DNA of 64,000 nt from Oerskovia merdavium (GCF_014836755.1 NZ_JACSQF010000008.1:65532-129531); one strand, 5' to 3'. Positions 16,006 through 25,300 are shown, counted from the stretch's first letter. Notes: a model not told the origin generated them from the letters alone. Numbers and translations are program-made.

Positions 16006-16743
16006 TCAGACCCGGCGGAACTCGAGATCCGTGATGGACCGGCCCGCGGCGTGGCCCTTGCCCTCGAAACTCGTGCGCACGCGCCCCTCGAAGCGCGGCG
16101 CGACCGCCCCGACCCCGTGGACGTTGACGAACGACGGGTTCGCTCCGATGACCTCGAGCATCTGGTCGGCGTACTCGGCCCAGTCGGTCGCGAGGCGCCA
16201 CGTGCCGCCGGGGCGGATCGCGCGCGCCGCGAGCTCGACGAGCGAGGGCGTGACGAGGCGACGCTTGTGGTGCCGCGCCTTGTGCCACGGGTCGGGGAAG
16301 AAGACCCACAGCTCGTCGACGGACCCCTCGGGGAGCGTCGTCGTGAGGACCTCGGCGGCGTTGGCCTGCAGCAGGCGCACGTTCGTCAGCCCGCGCTGCG
16401 TCGCGCGCAGCACGGTCTGCGCGAGCCCGGGCGTGTAGACCTCGACGGCCAGGAAGTCGCGCTCCGGGGTCGCCTCGGCCGCGTGGACCACGGCCTCGCC
16501 CAGGCCCGACCCGACCTCGACCACGAGCGGAGCCCGGCGACCGAACGTGGCTGCGACGTCGAGGACGTAGGCGGGGTCCACCGAGGTGCGGGCCTCGGCG
16601 CGCGGGACGTCGACGACGAGCCGCTCGGCGTGCTCGTCCCACGCGCGCTGCTGGCGGGGGTTGAGGCGGCCGCTACGACGGACGAAGGACACGATGTCGG
16701 TGCGGAAGCCCTGCTCGCGGGCTTCGTCGAGGGTCTCGGGCAT
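16006..16743 (-). CDS. trmB: tRNA (guanine-N7)-methyltransferase
   Basis: This 245-residue SAM-dependent enzyme makes m7G46 in tRNA. Typical features are SFVRRSGRLNPRQQRAWDE at the N-terminus, SAM-binding VVEVGSGLGEAVVHAA (about 75-90), DFLAVEVYTPGL, the catalytic/tRNA-contact stretch LWVFFPDPWHKARHHKRRLV, and the terminal TDWAEYADQM...FEGKGHAAGR region. The length is normal for TrmB. TAGACT at 16750-16755 is 6 nt before the ATG, so translation is probably leaderless. Confidence 0.95.
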   Translation of the reverse strand: MPETLDEAREQGFRTDIVSFVRRSGRLNPRQQRAWDEHAERLVVDVPRAEARTSVDPAYVLDVAATFGRRAPLVVEVGSGLGEAVVHAAEATPERDFLAVEVYTPGLAQTVLRATQRGLTNVRLLQANAAEVLTTTLPEGSVDELWVFFPDPWHKARHHKRRLVTPSLVELAARAIRPGGTWRLATDWAEYADQMLEVIGANPSFVNVHGVGAVAPRFEGRVRTSFEGKGHAAGRSITDLEFRRV

Positions 16744-16775
16744 CCGACAAGTCTAGGCGGGCCACGAGGCGGCCC

Positions 16776-16820
16776 CCGGTGCGTAAGGCGGACCTCCTGG
16801 AGGTCCGCCTCACGCACCGG
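16776..16820. terminator. long hairpin between trmB promoter and trpB2 end
   Basis: Two 22-bp arms centred on 16798 pair with a single mismatch (A at 16786), with only one or a few loop bases. It is placed to terminate the minus-strand trpB2 transcript before trmB. Confidence 0.65.
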
Positions 16821-16912
16821 GGACTACTGCGACCGGGCCGCGGCCGGCAGGACTCGCACGGGCGGCCGGGTCGACAGCGCCCGCGCGCCGCGCCGGTCCC
16901 AGCCCGACGGCG

Positions 16913-18259
16913 TCACACGTACTGCGCGTACGCCGGCAGGTCGAGCTGGCCGTTGCCCGACAACCCGATCACGACGACCTCGGGCTCCGTGACGGTCCGC
17001 GCGTACGCGATCGCGGCGGCGACCGCGTGCGTCGACTCGGGCGCCGGGATGATGCCCTCCGAGCGGGCGAACTCGAGCCCTGCCCGGAACGCCTCGTCCT
17101 GGTCGATCGCGACCGCGTCCATGAGCCCCAGGTTCACGGCGTGCGACACCATGGGCGACATGCCGTGGTAGCGCAGGCCGCCCGCGTGGATGGCCGGCGG
17201 CACGAAGTCCTTGCCCAGCGTGTGCATCTTGAGCAGCGGCGTGAGGCCCGCGACGTCGCCGTGGTCGTAGCGGTACTCGCCCTGGGTGAGCGACGGGCAG
17301 GCCGCCGGCTCGCACGCGACGAGCCGCGTCGTCGTGCCCTCGCGCAGGTTGCGCCCGAGGAACGGGAACGTGAGCCCCGCGAGGTTCGACCCGCCGCCCG
17401 CGCAGCCGAACACGACGTCCGCGCCCGTCTCCCCCGCCTCCTCGAGCTGGACCAGCGCCTCCTGGCCGATGACCGTCTGGTGCAGCATCACGTGGTTGAG
17501 CACGCTGCCCAGCGAGTAGTGCGCCTGCGGGTCCTGCGCCGCGACCTCGACGGCCTCGCTGATCGCCATGCCGAGCGAGCCCGTGGTGTCCGGGTCGCTC
17601 GCGAGGATCGCGCGCCCCGACGCGGTCAGCTCCGAGGGCGACGAGTGGCACACGCCCCCGTAGGCCTCCATCTGGAAGCGGCGGTACGGCTTGGAGTCGT
17701 ACGACGCCCGGACCTGCCACACCTCGCACGTCAGACCGAGCAGGGCGGCGGCCATCGAGAGCGAGGCCCCCCACTGCCCGGCGCCCGTCTCGGTCGTGAG
17801 GCGCGTCGTGCCCTCGATCGCGTTGTAGTACGCCTGGGCGATGGCCGTGTTCGGCTTGTGCGAGCCGACGGGGCTCACGCCCTCGTACTTGTAGTAGATG
17901 CGGGCGGGCGTGCCGAGCTCGCGCTCGAGGCGGTGCGCACGGACGAGCGGCGCGGGCCTCCACATCGCGTAGATCTCGCGGATCGTCTGCGGGATCTCGA
18001 TGTAGCGCTCGGTGCTGACCTCCTGCTCGATGAGCGCCATGGGGAACAGCGGGGCCAGGTCCGCAGGCACGAGGGGCTCGAGCGTGCCCGGGTGCAGGTG
18101 CGGCGGCACGGGCTCGGGCAGGTCGGCGTTGAGGTTGTACCAGTGCGTCGGGACGGTGGAGGGGATCTCGACGCCGAGCGGCTCGAGCGAGCGAGCGGTC
18201 GGACGGATCGGCACCCGGGGTGCGGCCGGGACGGAGGTGGAGACGGGGGACGTCGTCAA
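16913..18259 (-). CDS. trpB: TrpB2-type tryptophan synthase beta chain (PLP)
   Basis: This 448-residue PLP enzyme condenses indole with serine to give tryptophan. It is the TrpB2 (TrpB-like) class: a long N-terminal extension with [22 protein letters not shown], the PLP lysine in [12 protein letters not shown] (about residue 134), [13 protein letters not shown], the phosphate-binding [11 protein letters not shown] and a C-terminal GLSGNGQLD. TrpB2 proteins typically work without TrpA, perhaps salvaging indole, and no trpA is adjacent. I use a TTG start at 18259, because AAGGAGAG lies 6-8 nt upstream; an in-frame ATG 39 bases earlier has no such site. A leader peptide with two adjacent Trp codons precedes the gene, implying attenuation by tryptophan. 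Confidence 0.88.
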   Translation of the reverse strand: MTTSPVSTSVPAAPRVPIRPTARSLEPLGVEIPSTVPTHWYNLNADLPEPVPPHLHPGTLEPLVPADLAPLFPMALIEQEVSTERYIEIPQTIREIYAMWRPAPLVRAHRLERELGTPARIYYKYEGVSPVGSHKPNTAIAQAYYNAIEGTTRLTTETGAGQWGASLSMAAALLGLTCEVWQVRASYDSKPYRRFQMEAYGGVCHSSPSELTASGRAILASDPDTTGSLGMAISEAVEVAAQDPQAHYSLGSVLNHVMLHQTVIGQEALVQLEEAGETGADVVFGCAGGGSNLAGLTFPFLGRNLREGTTTRLVACEPAACPSLTQGEYRYDHGDVAGLTPLLKMHTLGKDFVPPAIHAGGLRYHGMSPMVSHAVNLGLMDAVAIDQDEAFRAGLEFARSEGIIPAPESTHAVAAAIAYARTVTEPEVVVIGLSGNGQLDLPAYAQYV

Positions 18260-18315
18260 GGGACTCTCTCCTTCATGGATGGGCACGTGCCGGGGCACGT
18301 TCCGGGCGATCCACT

Positions 18316-18345
18316 CCGGGAGACCTGCTGGACCGCCCGTCGTCG
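18316..18345 (-). promoter_or_regulatory. candidate attenuator hairpin before trpB2
   Basis: On the minus strand the stretch beginning GACCGAGCCCG pairs with CGGGCGGTC around an ACGA loop. Upstream, inside and just after the leader peptide, CCGACC pairs with GGTCGG. Alternative hairpins like these are what ribosome-mediated attenuation needs. No U run is evident and boundaries are approximate. Confidence 0.4.
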
Positions 18346-18376
18346 GGCTCGGTCAGCACGCCACAGCGTCCGACCG

Positions 18377-18430
18377 TCAGTGGTCGGGCCACCAGGTGTG
18401 CGCGGTGAGCAGGTTCACACCGGTGACCAT
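18377..18430 (-). CDS. 17-residue Trp leader peptide (trpL-like)
   Basis: The frame ATG...TGA encodes MVTGVNLLTAHTWWPDH, with two consecutive TGG codons near its end. It is 117 bp before the TTG start of trpB2 on the same strand. Short peptides with tandem Trp codons followed by competing hairpins are the hallmark of transcription attenuation at trp genes: ribosomes stall at TGG TGG when charged tRNA-Trp is scarce and prevent the terminator from forming. The sequence after the WW codons forms a CCGACC/GGTCGG hairpin, consistent with a pause structure. Confidence 0.7.
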   Translation of the reverse strand: MVTGVNLLTAHTWWPDH

Positions 18431-18524
18431 AGCCGACGACGGACGGGGTGTGAAACGGGTCTCACCAGCGGCCTGCAAGGAAGGGCGTGAGGGGGGCCGG
18501 CCGCGCGGCGGCGGGCGGGAACGC

Positions 18525-18566
18525 CGAAGGCCCCTCCCCCGCGTCTCCGCAGGTGAGGGGCCTTCG
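18525..18566. terminator. hairpin terminator after tRNA-Lys
   Basis: CGAAGGCCCCTC and GAGGGGCCTTCG form a perfect 12-bp stem with an 18-nt loop. It lies just beyond the 3' end of the minus-strand tRNA-Lys. Confidence 0.75.
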
Positions 18567-18571
18567 TGTGG

Positions 18572-18644
<73 letters not shown>

Positions 18645-18654
18645 GCGAGAAGAA

Positions 18655-18683
18655 ACACTACTGAACAGGCCCGGTAGAGACAA
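18655..18683 (-). promoter_or_regulatory. promoter of tRNA-Lys
   Basis: On the minus strand TTGTCT and TAGTGT are separated by 17 bp, a near-canonical housekeeping promoter, with the -10 box ending 11 nt before the tRNA. Confidence 0.75.
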
Positions 18684-18688
18684 ATCAG

Positions 18689-18749
18689 GAGGCCGGGCGG
18701 GCCTGTGACCTGCGCGACAACCGCCTGCGCACACGGTTCGCCCGGCCTC
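18689..18749 (-). terminator. hairpin terminator of the GroES-like gene
   Basis: GAGGCCGGGCG (18689-18699) pairs perfectly with CGCCCGGCCTC (18739-18749); the long loop may contain a further small stem. Confidence 0.6.
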
Positions 18750-18764
18750 TTCTCGCCGGCGGAC

Positions 18765-19175
18765 CTACAGGTACAGGCCGGTCTTGCCGTCGCTCTCCTC
18801 GGGCTGCGAGACGGCACTGACGTCCTTCTCGCGCAGCAGCACGTAGCTCTTGCCGCCCAGCTCGACCTCGGCGCGCTCCTCGGGGTCGAACAGCACGCGG
18901 TCCCCGCGGCTCACGTGCCGGACGTTCTCGCCCGTCGCGACGACCTGCGCCCACGCGAGGCGCTTGGGTCCCACGGCCGTGGCGGGGATCACGAGCCCCG
19001 CGGACGACTGCCGCTCGGACGCGTCGACCTCGGGCAGGACGAGGAGACGGTCGTGCAGCATGCGCAGCGGGAGTCGCTCGGGCGCGGTGGCCGACGGCGT
19101 CGCGCGGCTCGCGGAGGCGGCCTTCCGGGGGGCGGGGGTCGGGGTGTCGTTCGTGCTCGGGGTCGTCTTGCTCAC
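18765..19175 (-). CDS. GroES-like (Cpn10-fold) protein
   Basis: This 136-residue protein has a disordered N-terminal 40 residues rich in Ser, Thr and Pro, then a Cpn10-like domain: LRMLHDRLLVLPEVDASERQSSAGLVIPATA, a GENVRHVSRGDRVLFDP turn and VELGGKSYVLLREKDVSAV. The mobile-loop equivalent SAGLVIP matches the GroEL-binding loop style (GGIVLP). It is not next to groEL, so it may be a divergent co-chaperone or an unrelated use of the fold. GTG 19175 is preferred because TAGCGT (19183-19188, minus strand) is 7 nt upstream. It is divergent from the peroxiredoxin gene. Confidence 0.75.
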   Translation of the reverse strand: MSKTTPSTNDTPTPAPRKAASASRATPSATAPERLPLRMLHDRLLVLPEVDASERQSSAGLVIPATAVGPKRLAWAQVVATGENVRHVSRGDRVLFDPEERAEVELGGKSYVLLREKDVSAVSQPEESDGKTGLYL

Positions 19176-19239
19176 GACCCCCACGCTACCCGTGTCCTCT
19201 AGGCTCGGAGGGAACCGTGAACGCTTCCCGAGGAGTCCC

Positions 19240-19719
19240 ATGAGCACGCGCCTTGCCGTCGGAGACGACGCCCCCGACTTCACCCTCCCGACCGCCGACG
19301 GCGGCTCCGTGACGCTCTCCGAGCTGCGCGGCAGCTCCGTGATCGTCTACTTCTACCCGGCCGCGTCGACGCCCGGCTGCACCAAGGAGGCGTGCGACTT
19401 CCGCGACTCCCTCGCCTCGCTCCAGGGCGCGGGCTACCAGGTCGTCGGCATCTCGCCGGACCCGCTGCCCAAGCTCGTGAAGTTCGCCGAGGAGGAGCTG
19501 CTGACGTTCCCCCTCGCGTCCGACGAGTCCAGGGCGACGCTCGAGGCCTACGGCGCGTGGGGCGAGAAGAAGCTCTACGGCAAGACGGTGACGGGCGTGA
19601 TCCGCTCGACCGTCGTCGTCGACCCCGAGGGCAAGGTCGCGCTCGCGCAGTACAACGTCAAGGCCACGGGCCACGTCGCCAAGCTGCGCCGCGACCTGGG
19701 TCTCGACCCCAAGAAGTAG
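19240..19719 (+). CDS. bcp: thioredoxin-dependent peroxiredoxin (Bcp/PrxQ)
   Basis: This 159-residue peroxiredoxin reduces hydrogen peroxide and organic peroxides using thioredoxin. The peroxidatic cysteine lies in YFYPAASTPGCTKEACDFRD (about residue 46), with a second Cys five residues later as in PrxQ. In the usual PxxxTPGCT motif this protein has PAASTPGCT. The WGEKKLYGKTVTGVIRSTVVVDPEG stretch is conserved in the Bcp group. AGGAG precedes the ATG by 4 nt, and TAGGCT at 19200-19205 could be the promoter -10 box. It is divergent from the GroES-like gene. Confidence 0.93.
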   Translation: MSTRLAVGDDAPDFTLPTADGGSVTLSELRGSSVIVYFYPAASTPGCTKEACDFRDSLASLQGAGYQVVGISPDPLPKLVKFAEEELLTFPLASDESRATLEAYGAWGEKKLYGKTVTGVIRSTVVVDPEGKVALAQYNVKATGHVAKLRRDLGLDPKK

Positions 19720-19732
19720 GCCGCTCATCGGC

Positions 19733-19761
19733 GACCGGGGCAGTCGCCGAGCGCCCCGGTC
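19733..19761 (+). terminator. hairpin terminator after bcp
   Basis: GACCGGGGC and GCCCCGGTC pair perfectly around an 11-nt loop shortly after the bcp stop codon. Confidence 0.65.
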
Positions 19762-19815
19762 AGGGCCGGTGCCACACCCGGCGAGCCGACGAACGACGCA
19801 CCCCTCGCGCGCCCG

Positions 19816-19821
19816 TAGACT
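19816..19821 (+). promoter_or_regulatory. -10 box of tRNA-Leu
   Basis: TAGACT ends 8 nt before the mature tRNA 5' end, so transcription would start nearly at the tRNA. The -35 region is not obvious. Confidence 0.5.
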
Positions 19822-19829
19822 GTGCGGGC

Positions 19830-19914
19830 GCGCGAGTGGCGTAATTGGCAGCCGCGCCAGGTTTAGGTCCTGGTGTCTTCGGACGTGCGGGTTCGAGTCC
19901 CGCCTCGCGCACCA
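19830..19914 (+). tRNA. tRNA-Leu (anticodon TAG)
   Basis: The acceptor arm GCGCGAG/CTCGCGC, the anticodon stem CCAGG/CCTGG with loop TTTAGGT (anticodon TAG), a long variable arm (TGTCTTCGGACG) typical of tRNA-Leu, T arm GCGGGTTCGAGTCCCGC and encoded CCA are all present. Confidence 0.96.
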
Positions 19915-19926
19915 CGTCGGTGCAGG

Positions 19927-20409
19927 TCAGCCGACCGGCACGTCGATTGCCCCCGGCGCCAGGCCTGGTCGCGGCTCGGCACAGCCGGACTCGTCCGGGT
20001 AGCCCCAGCCCTTCACGGGCACGGCGTCCCCGGCACAGCCGACGAGCTCGCGCTCACCGAGCGGTTCCTCGAGCTCGACCGTCACCTTCCGCACCCCGAA
20101 GTCCTCGCTGCACTGGCCCCTGGTGCGGAGCACGTACGCCCGGACCTCGACGCTCTTCGCGCCCTCCTCGACCTCGATGCCGTCGTCGTCGGTGCACGTG
20201 CTGCCGCCGGCGTAGACCCCGAGGTCGAGTGACGCCCCCTCCTCGGACACCAGGATCCACTCGACCCGCTGTCGTTCGGGCGCGCCCGGACCGCACCCGA
20301 CGAGCACCCCGGCACCGACCGCGCACACGACGGCTCCTGCGAGCACCCGACCGACCGCACCCGGTCCCCTCCGCGCCGACCTGCGCCCGCCCGCTGCCCG
20401 TCCCGTCAT
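19927..20409 (-). CDS. small lipoprotein of unknown function
   Basis: This 160-residue protein has a basic N-terminus, a hydrophobic helix (VGRVLAGAVVCAVGAGVLVGC) and a lipobox ending in Cys at about 39, so it is probably membrane-anchored outside the cell. The exported part has Cys in STCTDDDG, RGQCSEDFG, VGCAGD and SGCAEP, an even number that may form disulfides. I recognise no domain. TAGGGT at 20417-20422 lies 7 nt before the ATG, so the transcript is probably leaderless. It converges on tRNA-Leu. Confidence 0.7.
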   Translation of the reverse strand: MTGRAAGGRRSARRGPGAVGRVLAGAVVCAVGAGVLVGCGPGAPERQRVEWILVSEEGASLDLGVYAGGSTCTDDDGIEVEEGAKSVEVRAYVLRTRGQCSEDFGVRKVTVELEEPLGERELVGCAGDAVPVKGWGYPDESGCAEPRPGLAPGAIDVPVG

Positions 20410-20502
20410 GTGCGGGACCCTACCGTCCGCCGGGCCGGCTGCCCGCCCCTCCGACGCCTCGTCGTCCTACCCTGGAAGCAGGTCCCGAGGAGGCGATCCG
20501 AC

Positions 20503-21099
20503 GTGCCGAACGGTCACAGGGTTCAAGAGACCACCGCGCGCGACGTCGCAGCAGCGATGTCGGCGATCGACCGGCGGCGCTTCCTGCCGCGCAACCAGCG
20601 CCCGTACGCGCGCGACGACCGACCCTTGCCGATCGGGCACGGGCAGACGAACTCGCAGCCACGGACTGTCGCCGACACGCTCCGGCTGCTCCAGGTGCCG
20701 CGCGGGGCGCGCGTCCTGGACGTGGGGTCGGGCTCGGGGTGGACGACCGCGCTGCTGGCTCACCTCGTCGGCCCGGGTGGCAGCGTCGTGGGCGTCGAGA
20801 TCGACCCGGACCTCGCGGAGTGGGGGGCCTCCAACCTCGCGAGCTACCCGATGTCCTGGGCGCGGATCGAGGTCGCAGAGCCAGGACTCCTGGGGCGCCC
20901 GACGATGGGCGGCTACGACCGCATCCTCGTGTCGGCGGCCGCCCAGGTCCTGCCGCAGGAGCTGGTCGACCAGGTCGCGATCGGCGGGCGCCTCGTGATC
21001 CCCGTGCAGCACGTCCTGGTGCTCGTCGAGCAGCACCTGACGGGCACCGTCACGAGCCGACACGGTACCTACAGCTTTGTCCCGCTCATCGGCTCGTGA
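20503..21099 (+). CDS. protein-L-isoaspartate O-methyltransferase-like protein
   Basis: This 198-residue SAM-dependent methyltransferase resembles PCMT, which repairs isoaspartyl residues in aged proteins. Supporting segments are RDVAAAMSAIDRRRFLPRNQRPYA, PLPIGHGQTNSQPRTVA (the PCMT substrate motif is usually GQTISQP), SAM-binding VLDVGSGSGWTTALLA and VGVEIDPDLAEWG, and YDRILVSAAAQVLPQELVDQ. GTG 20503 is chosen because GAGGAGG lies 9 nt upstream. Its last 14 bp overlap the end of the convergent thymidine kinase gene. Some relatives act on other substrates, so I leave the symbol empty. Confidence 0.82.
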   Translation: MPNGHRVQETTARDVAAAMSAIDRRRFLPRNQRPYARDDRPLPIGHGQTNSQPRTVADTLRLLQVPRGARVLDVGSGSGWTTALLAHLVGPGGSVVGVEIDPDLAEWGASNLASYPMSWARIEVAEPGLLGRPTMGGYDRILVSAAAQVLPQELVDQVAIGGRLVIPVQHVLVLVEQHLTGTVTSRHGTYSFVPLIGS

Positions 21100-21718
21100 C
21101 CGTCGGGTCGTCAGGAGCCGCTGCACCGGGAGTGCCCGTACGCCAGCGCGCCGCCGAGAAGTGGACCCTGCACCGCGCCTGGTAGGACTCGAGGCCGCCG
21201 ACGTGCTCCGCACCCGCCGTCAGGGCGTCCCCGTCCGCGGCGGCGACGACGCGCTCGTGGAAGGGCGCGTCCTCCCCGCAGACCGTGCAGACGGCCGTGA
21301 GACGGTCGGCACGCTCAGCGAGGGCTCCGAGGGCCGGGATGGGCTCGAACGGCCGGCCGTCGAACGTCACGTCGAGGCCCGCGACGATCATCACGAGGCC
21401 GCCGTCGGCACCGCGCTGCACGACGTCGAGGAGGTCCGGCCCGAAGAACTGGGCCTCGTCGACCGCCACGAGCTCGACCGACGGGTCGAGGCGGTCCAGG
21501 ATCTCGGCAGCCGATGCCGCAGGACGCGACGGGATGTCCAGACCGGAGTGCGAGCTGACGACGCCCTCGCCGCGCCGGTCGTCGAGCTCGTGGTGCACGA
21601 CCTCGACGCGGCGCCCCGCGATCTGCGCCCGGCGCACACGCCGCAGCAGCTCCTCGGTCTTGCCCGCGAACATGGGCCCGCTGATGACCTCGACCCGTCC
21701 CCGCCTCACGTCCTCCAT
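21086..21718 (-). CDS. tdk: thymidine kinase (TK1 type)
   Basis: This 210-residue enzyme phosphorylates thymidine for pyrimidine salvage. It shows the TK1 features: P-loop VISGPMFAGKTEELLRRVRRA at the N-terminus, the Walker B-like VELVAVDEAQFF with the Asp-Glu-Ala-Gln signature, VIVAGLDVTFDGRPFEP, and the zinc cluster CTVCGEDA plus YQARCRVHF (Cys3-His). The lasso region between is intact. It is the third gene after rne and a GNAT gene on the same strand, with 43 bp to the latter. The 3' end overlaps the convergent methyltransferase gene. Confidence 0.94.
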   Translation of the reverse strand: MEDVRRGRVEVISGPMFAGKTEELLRRVRRAQIAGRRVEVVHHELDDRRGEGVVSSHSGLDIPSRPAASAAEILDRLDPSVELVAVDEAQFFGPDLLDVVQRGADGGLVMIVAGLDVTFDGRPFEPIPALGALAERADRLTAVCTVCGEDAPFHERVVAAADGDALTAGAEHVGGLESYQARCRVHFSAARWRTGTPGAAAPDDPTVTSR

Positions 21719-21761
21719 CGGGCCAGTACAGCACCGGCGTCCGACACGGGCCCGCCGAAGG

Positions 21762-22346
21762 TCAGGCGCGTGCTTCCCACTCGCTGCGGAGCACCCCCAT
21801 GACCACCGCGTCGTACCGCTTCCCGCGCACGATCCGCGCATCGCGGAAGCGTCCTTCCTCGACGAACCCGAGGCTGCGTCCGACCCCCAGCATGGGCAGG
21901 TTCCCCGACCACGTCGCGAAGTCGAGCCGACCCCAGGCGGTCACCTGGAACAGGTAGGTGGTCCACAGGGCGAGCGCCTCGCGCCCGATCCCCCGCCCAC
22001 GAACGGCCGGGTCGTAGACCCCGACGCCCATGCGCGCCCACGACGTCTCCTGCGACTCCCAGTACCAGGAGACGGTCCCCACGAACCGGTCGTCGGCGTC
22101 GGCGACCACGACGGTCCGAGGCGGCATCCCGTCCACCGCCCCGGCAGGGGCGGCAGCCAGGGCCGCGACGCGGGCGTCTGCCTGCGCGTCGTCGGGCACG
22201 GGGTAGTACGGCCCGTCCCAGTCGTGCCACTCGTGATGGGGCCGCAGCCACTCACGGAAGACGGCGAGGTCCGCGGGTCGCCAGCCTCGGAGCCGGGCAG
22301 CATGCCCGACGCCGTAGACCGGCACCCGCGGGTCCCTCGCCGTCAC
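21762..22346 (-). CDS. GNAT N-acetyltransferase
   Basis: This 194-residue protein fits the RimJ/RimL-like acetyltransferase type. After LRGWRPADLAVFREW come ADADDRFVGTVSWYWES, the acetyl-CoA pyrophosphate-binding motif VRGRGIGREAL, and ATWSGNLPMLGVGRSLGFVEEGRFRDARIVRGKRYD, which is the usual C-terminal part. The substrate is unknown; RimJ-like members acetylate ribosomal proteins or small amines. GAAGGA precedes the GTG, which is only 15 bp after the rne stop, so the two are probably co-transcribed. Confidence 0.82.
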   Translation of the reverse strand: MTARDPRVPVYGVGHAARLRGWRPADLAVFREWLRPHHEWHDWDGPYYPVPDDAQADARVAALAAAPAGAVDGMPPRTVVVADADDRFVGTVSWYWESQETSWARMGVGVYDPAVRGRGIGREALALWTTYLFQVTAWGRLDFATWSGNLPMLGVGRSLGFVEEGRFRDARIVRGKRYDAVVMGVLRSEWEARA

Positions 22347-22361
22347 GTGTCCTTCAGCAGG

Positions 22362-25300
22362 TCAGGAGTCGTCGCGCGACTCGTCGTCCGCGACCGTCTC
22401 CTCGTCGTTCAGCCCAGCCGTCGGCGCAGGCTCTCCAGCAGCCTCGTCGCCAGCGGTGGCCGGCTCGGCGTCAGGTTCGACTGCCGTTCCAGGCGCGGCT
22501 GCCGCTCCGGACGTGTCTCCCGAGGCCGGAAACTGGCCCTCGTCGGCGACCTCCGGGGCGCCCTCCACGGCCTCGACGTCCGTCAGGACGGTCTCGACGC
22601 CCACGACCTCGGCCTCGGTGATGACCTCCGAGGTGACGGTCTCCTCGACCGGTGCGACGCCGTCGTGCTCGTGCTCGTGCTCGTGGGCGTGCGCCGCTGC
22701 TGCGGCGATCGTCGCGAGCGTGGCCTTGACGGCCTCACGGGCCTCCGACGTGACCTCGGGCAGGACCGGCACCGCGGGAGCCGCGGCGACCGGAGCGGTC
22801 TCCTTGGTCACGCGCTTGCGGCGCGAGCGGGACCGCGAGCCCTCCGCCTCGGCAGCGGGCTCCTCCGCCACCGGAGCGGCAGCCACCGGGGCGTGCTGGT
22901 GCTGGCCGCCGCCGTTGTTCGAGCCGCCCGACTTCTCGATCGGGTCGGTGTGCACGATGAAGCCGCGACCGTTGCAGTGGTCGCAGGTCTCGCTGAACGC
23001 CTCGACCAGGCCCTGTCCCACGCGCTTGCGGGTCATCTGGACCAGGCCGAGCGAGGTGACCTCGGCGACCTGGTGCTTGGTCCGGTCGCGGCCCAGGCAC
23101 TCGACCAGACGACGGAGCACGAGGTCACGGTTGGACTCGAGCACCATGTCGATGAAGTCGATGACGATGATGCCGCCGATGTCGCGCAGGCGGAGCTGGC
23201 GGACGATCTCCTCGGCGGCCTCGAGGTTGTTGCGCGTCACGGTCTCCTCGAGCGTGCCACCGGAGCCGGTGAACTTGCCCGTGTTGACGTCGACGACCGT
23301 CATGGCCTCGGTGCGGTCGATCACGAGCGACCCGCCCGAGGGCAGCCAGACCTTGCGATCCATGCCCTTGGCGAGCTGCTCGTCGACGCGGTGCGCCGAG
23401 AAGGCGTCCTTCTCCGACGTCCAGCGCGAGACGCGCTCCTTGAGGTCCGGCGCGAGCTCGGCGACGTAGCTCGAGATCTCGTTCCAGGCGTTGTCGCCCG
23501 AGACGACGAGCGAGCTGAAGTCGTCGTTGAAGATGTCGCGGACGACACGGATCGCGAGGTCGGGCTCGCCCTGGAGCAGTGCAGGGGCGGAAGCCGACTT
23601 CGCCTTCTTCTCGATCGCCTCCCACTGGCCCTGCAGGCGCTCGACGTCGGCGCGCAGCTCGTCCTCGCTCGCACCCTCGGCGGCCGTACGGACGATCACG
23701 CCCGAGCCCTCAGGGACGATCTCGCGGAGGATCTTCTTGAGACGGGCACGCTCGGTGTCCGGGAGCTTGCGCGAGATACCGGTCATGCCGCCACCGGGCA
23801 CGAACACGAGGTAGCGGCCGGCGAGCGTGATCTGCGACGTGAGGCGCGCACCCTTGTGGCCGATCGGGTCCTTGGTGACCTGCACGAGCACGGAGTCGCC
23901 CGACTTGAGCGCCTGCTCGATGCGGCGCGGCTGGCCGTCCAGGCCGACCGCGTCCCAGTTGACCTCACCGGCGTACAGGACCGCGTTGCGCCCCTTGCCC
24001 ACGTCGATGAACGCGGCCTCCATGGAGGGCAGCACGTTCTGGACGCGGCCCAGGTAGACGTTGCCGGCCATCGAGACCTGCGACTGCTGGGAGACGTAGT
24101 GCTCGACGAGCACGCCGTCCTCGAGCACCGCGATCTGCGTGCGGCCGTTCTTCTCGCGCACGATCATGGCGCGCTCGACCGACTCGCGGCGGGCGAGGAA
24201 CTCGGCCTCGGTGATGATCTGGCGGCGGCGGCCCGCGTCGCGGCCCTCGCGACGGCGCTGACGCTTGGCCTCGAGGCGCGTCGAGCCCTTGAGCGCGGTG
24301 ACCTCGTCGGACACGCTGGTGCTGCGCTCGCGCGAGCGGGTGCGGCTCGACGACGACGTCGTCACGGTGACGCCCGCGCTGTCGCCCGACTCGGGGCGGC
24401 CGCCACGGCGACGGCGGCGACGGCGACGGCTCGAACCGACCCCCTCCTCGCCGTCGTGCTCGTCGGCGTGCTCGTCGTGCTGGTCGTCCGTCTCGGCCGA
24501 GGGCTCGACCGCGCCGGTCGTGTCGGTCGCGTCGGCGGAGGGCGACTGCTGCTCGTGCGAGGACTCGTCGTCCCCGTACTCGTCGTCGTCAGCACCTTCC
24601 GCGCGCGGCTCCCCGCCGCGCGAACGGCGGCCACGGCCACCGCGGCGGCGACGACGACGCGGGGCGCCGTCCTCGTCGGTCTCCGTGGCGGGGGCGGGCT
24701 CGGCGACCTCGTCGGCCTCGACCACGAGGTCGAGGTCGTCGAGCTCGAGCGCGTCGGCCGGGATCTCGACGCCCTCGGCGACGAGCTCTGCTTCGATCAG
24801 CTCGATCTCCTCGACCGCAGCGAGGTCCGCACCCACGAGCACGATCTCCGCAGCGGGCGTGACGGCGGCCGGGGCCGCCTCGGGTGCGGCGTCCGGGGCA
24901 GCCTCGGTCGCGGGCTGGGTGGTCGGAGCAGCAGTGGTGCCGGCCGACGCGGGAGCACCCGCGCCACGACGGGCAGAGCGTCCGCGTCCGCCGCGGGTGC
25001 GCGCCGGAGCCTCGGTCCGCTGCTCGACGGCCGGCTCGGGAACCTGCTCGGCGGCCGGGGCCCGGCGAGCCGGCTCGACGCGAGCCGCGGGGGCCTCGGC
25101 CGGGGCCGCAGGCTCCTCGGGGGTCCGGGACGTCGGCGTGGCGAAGCTGGGCATGGCGTCCGTCGCGAACGGAGACGTCGTGGGACGCACCACGCGGCGC
25201 GAGCGACGAGGCGCAGCGGCGGGGTCGGGAGCCTGGAAGAGCAGCGCGGTCGTCGCGAGGCGCGGCGTCGCGGAGCCGCCGCCCGTCGAAGCGGTCGACG

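Noticed and set aside
16776..16820. Possible IS terminal inverted repeat
   Set aside because: It has a tiny loop, no transposase or direct repeats flank it, and it fits a terminator after trpB2.
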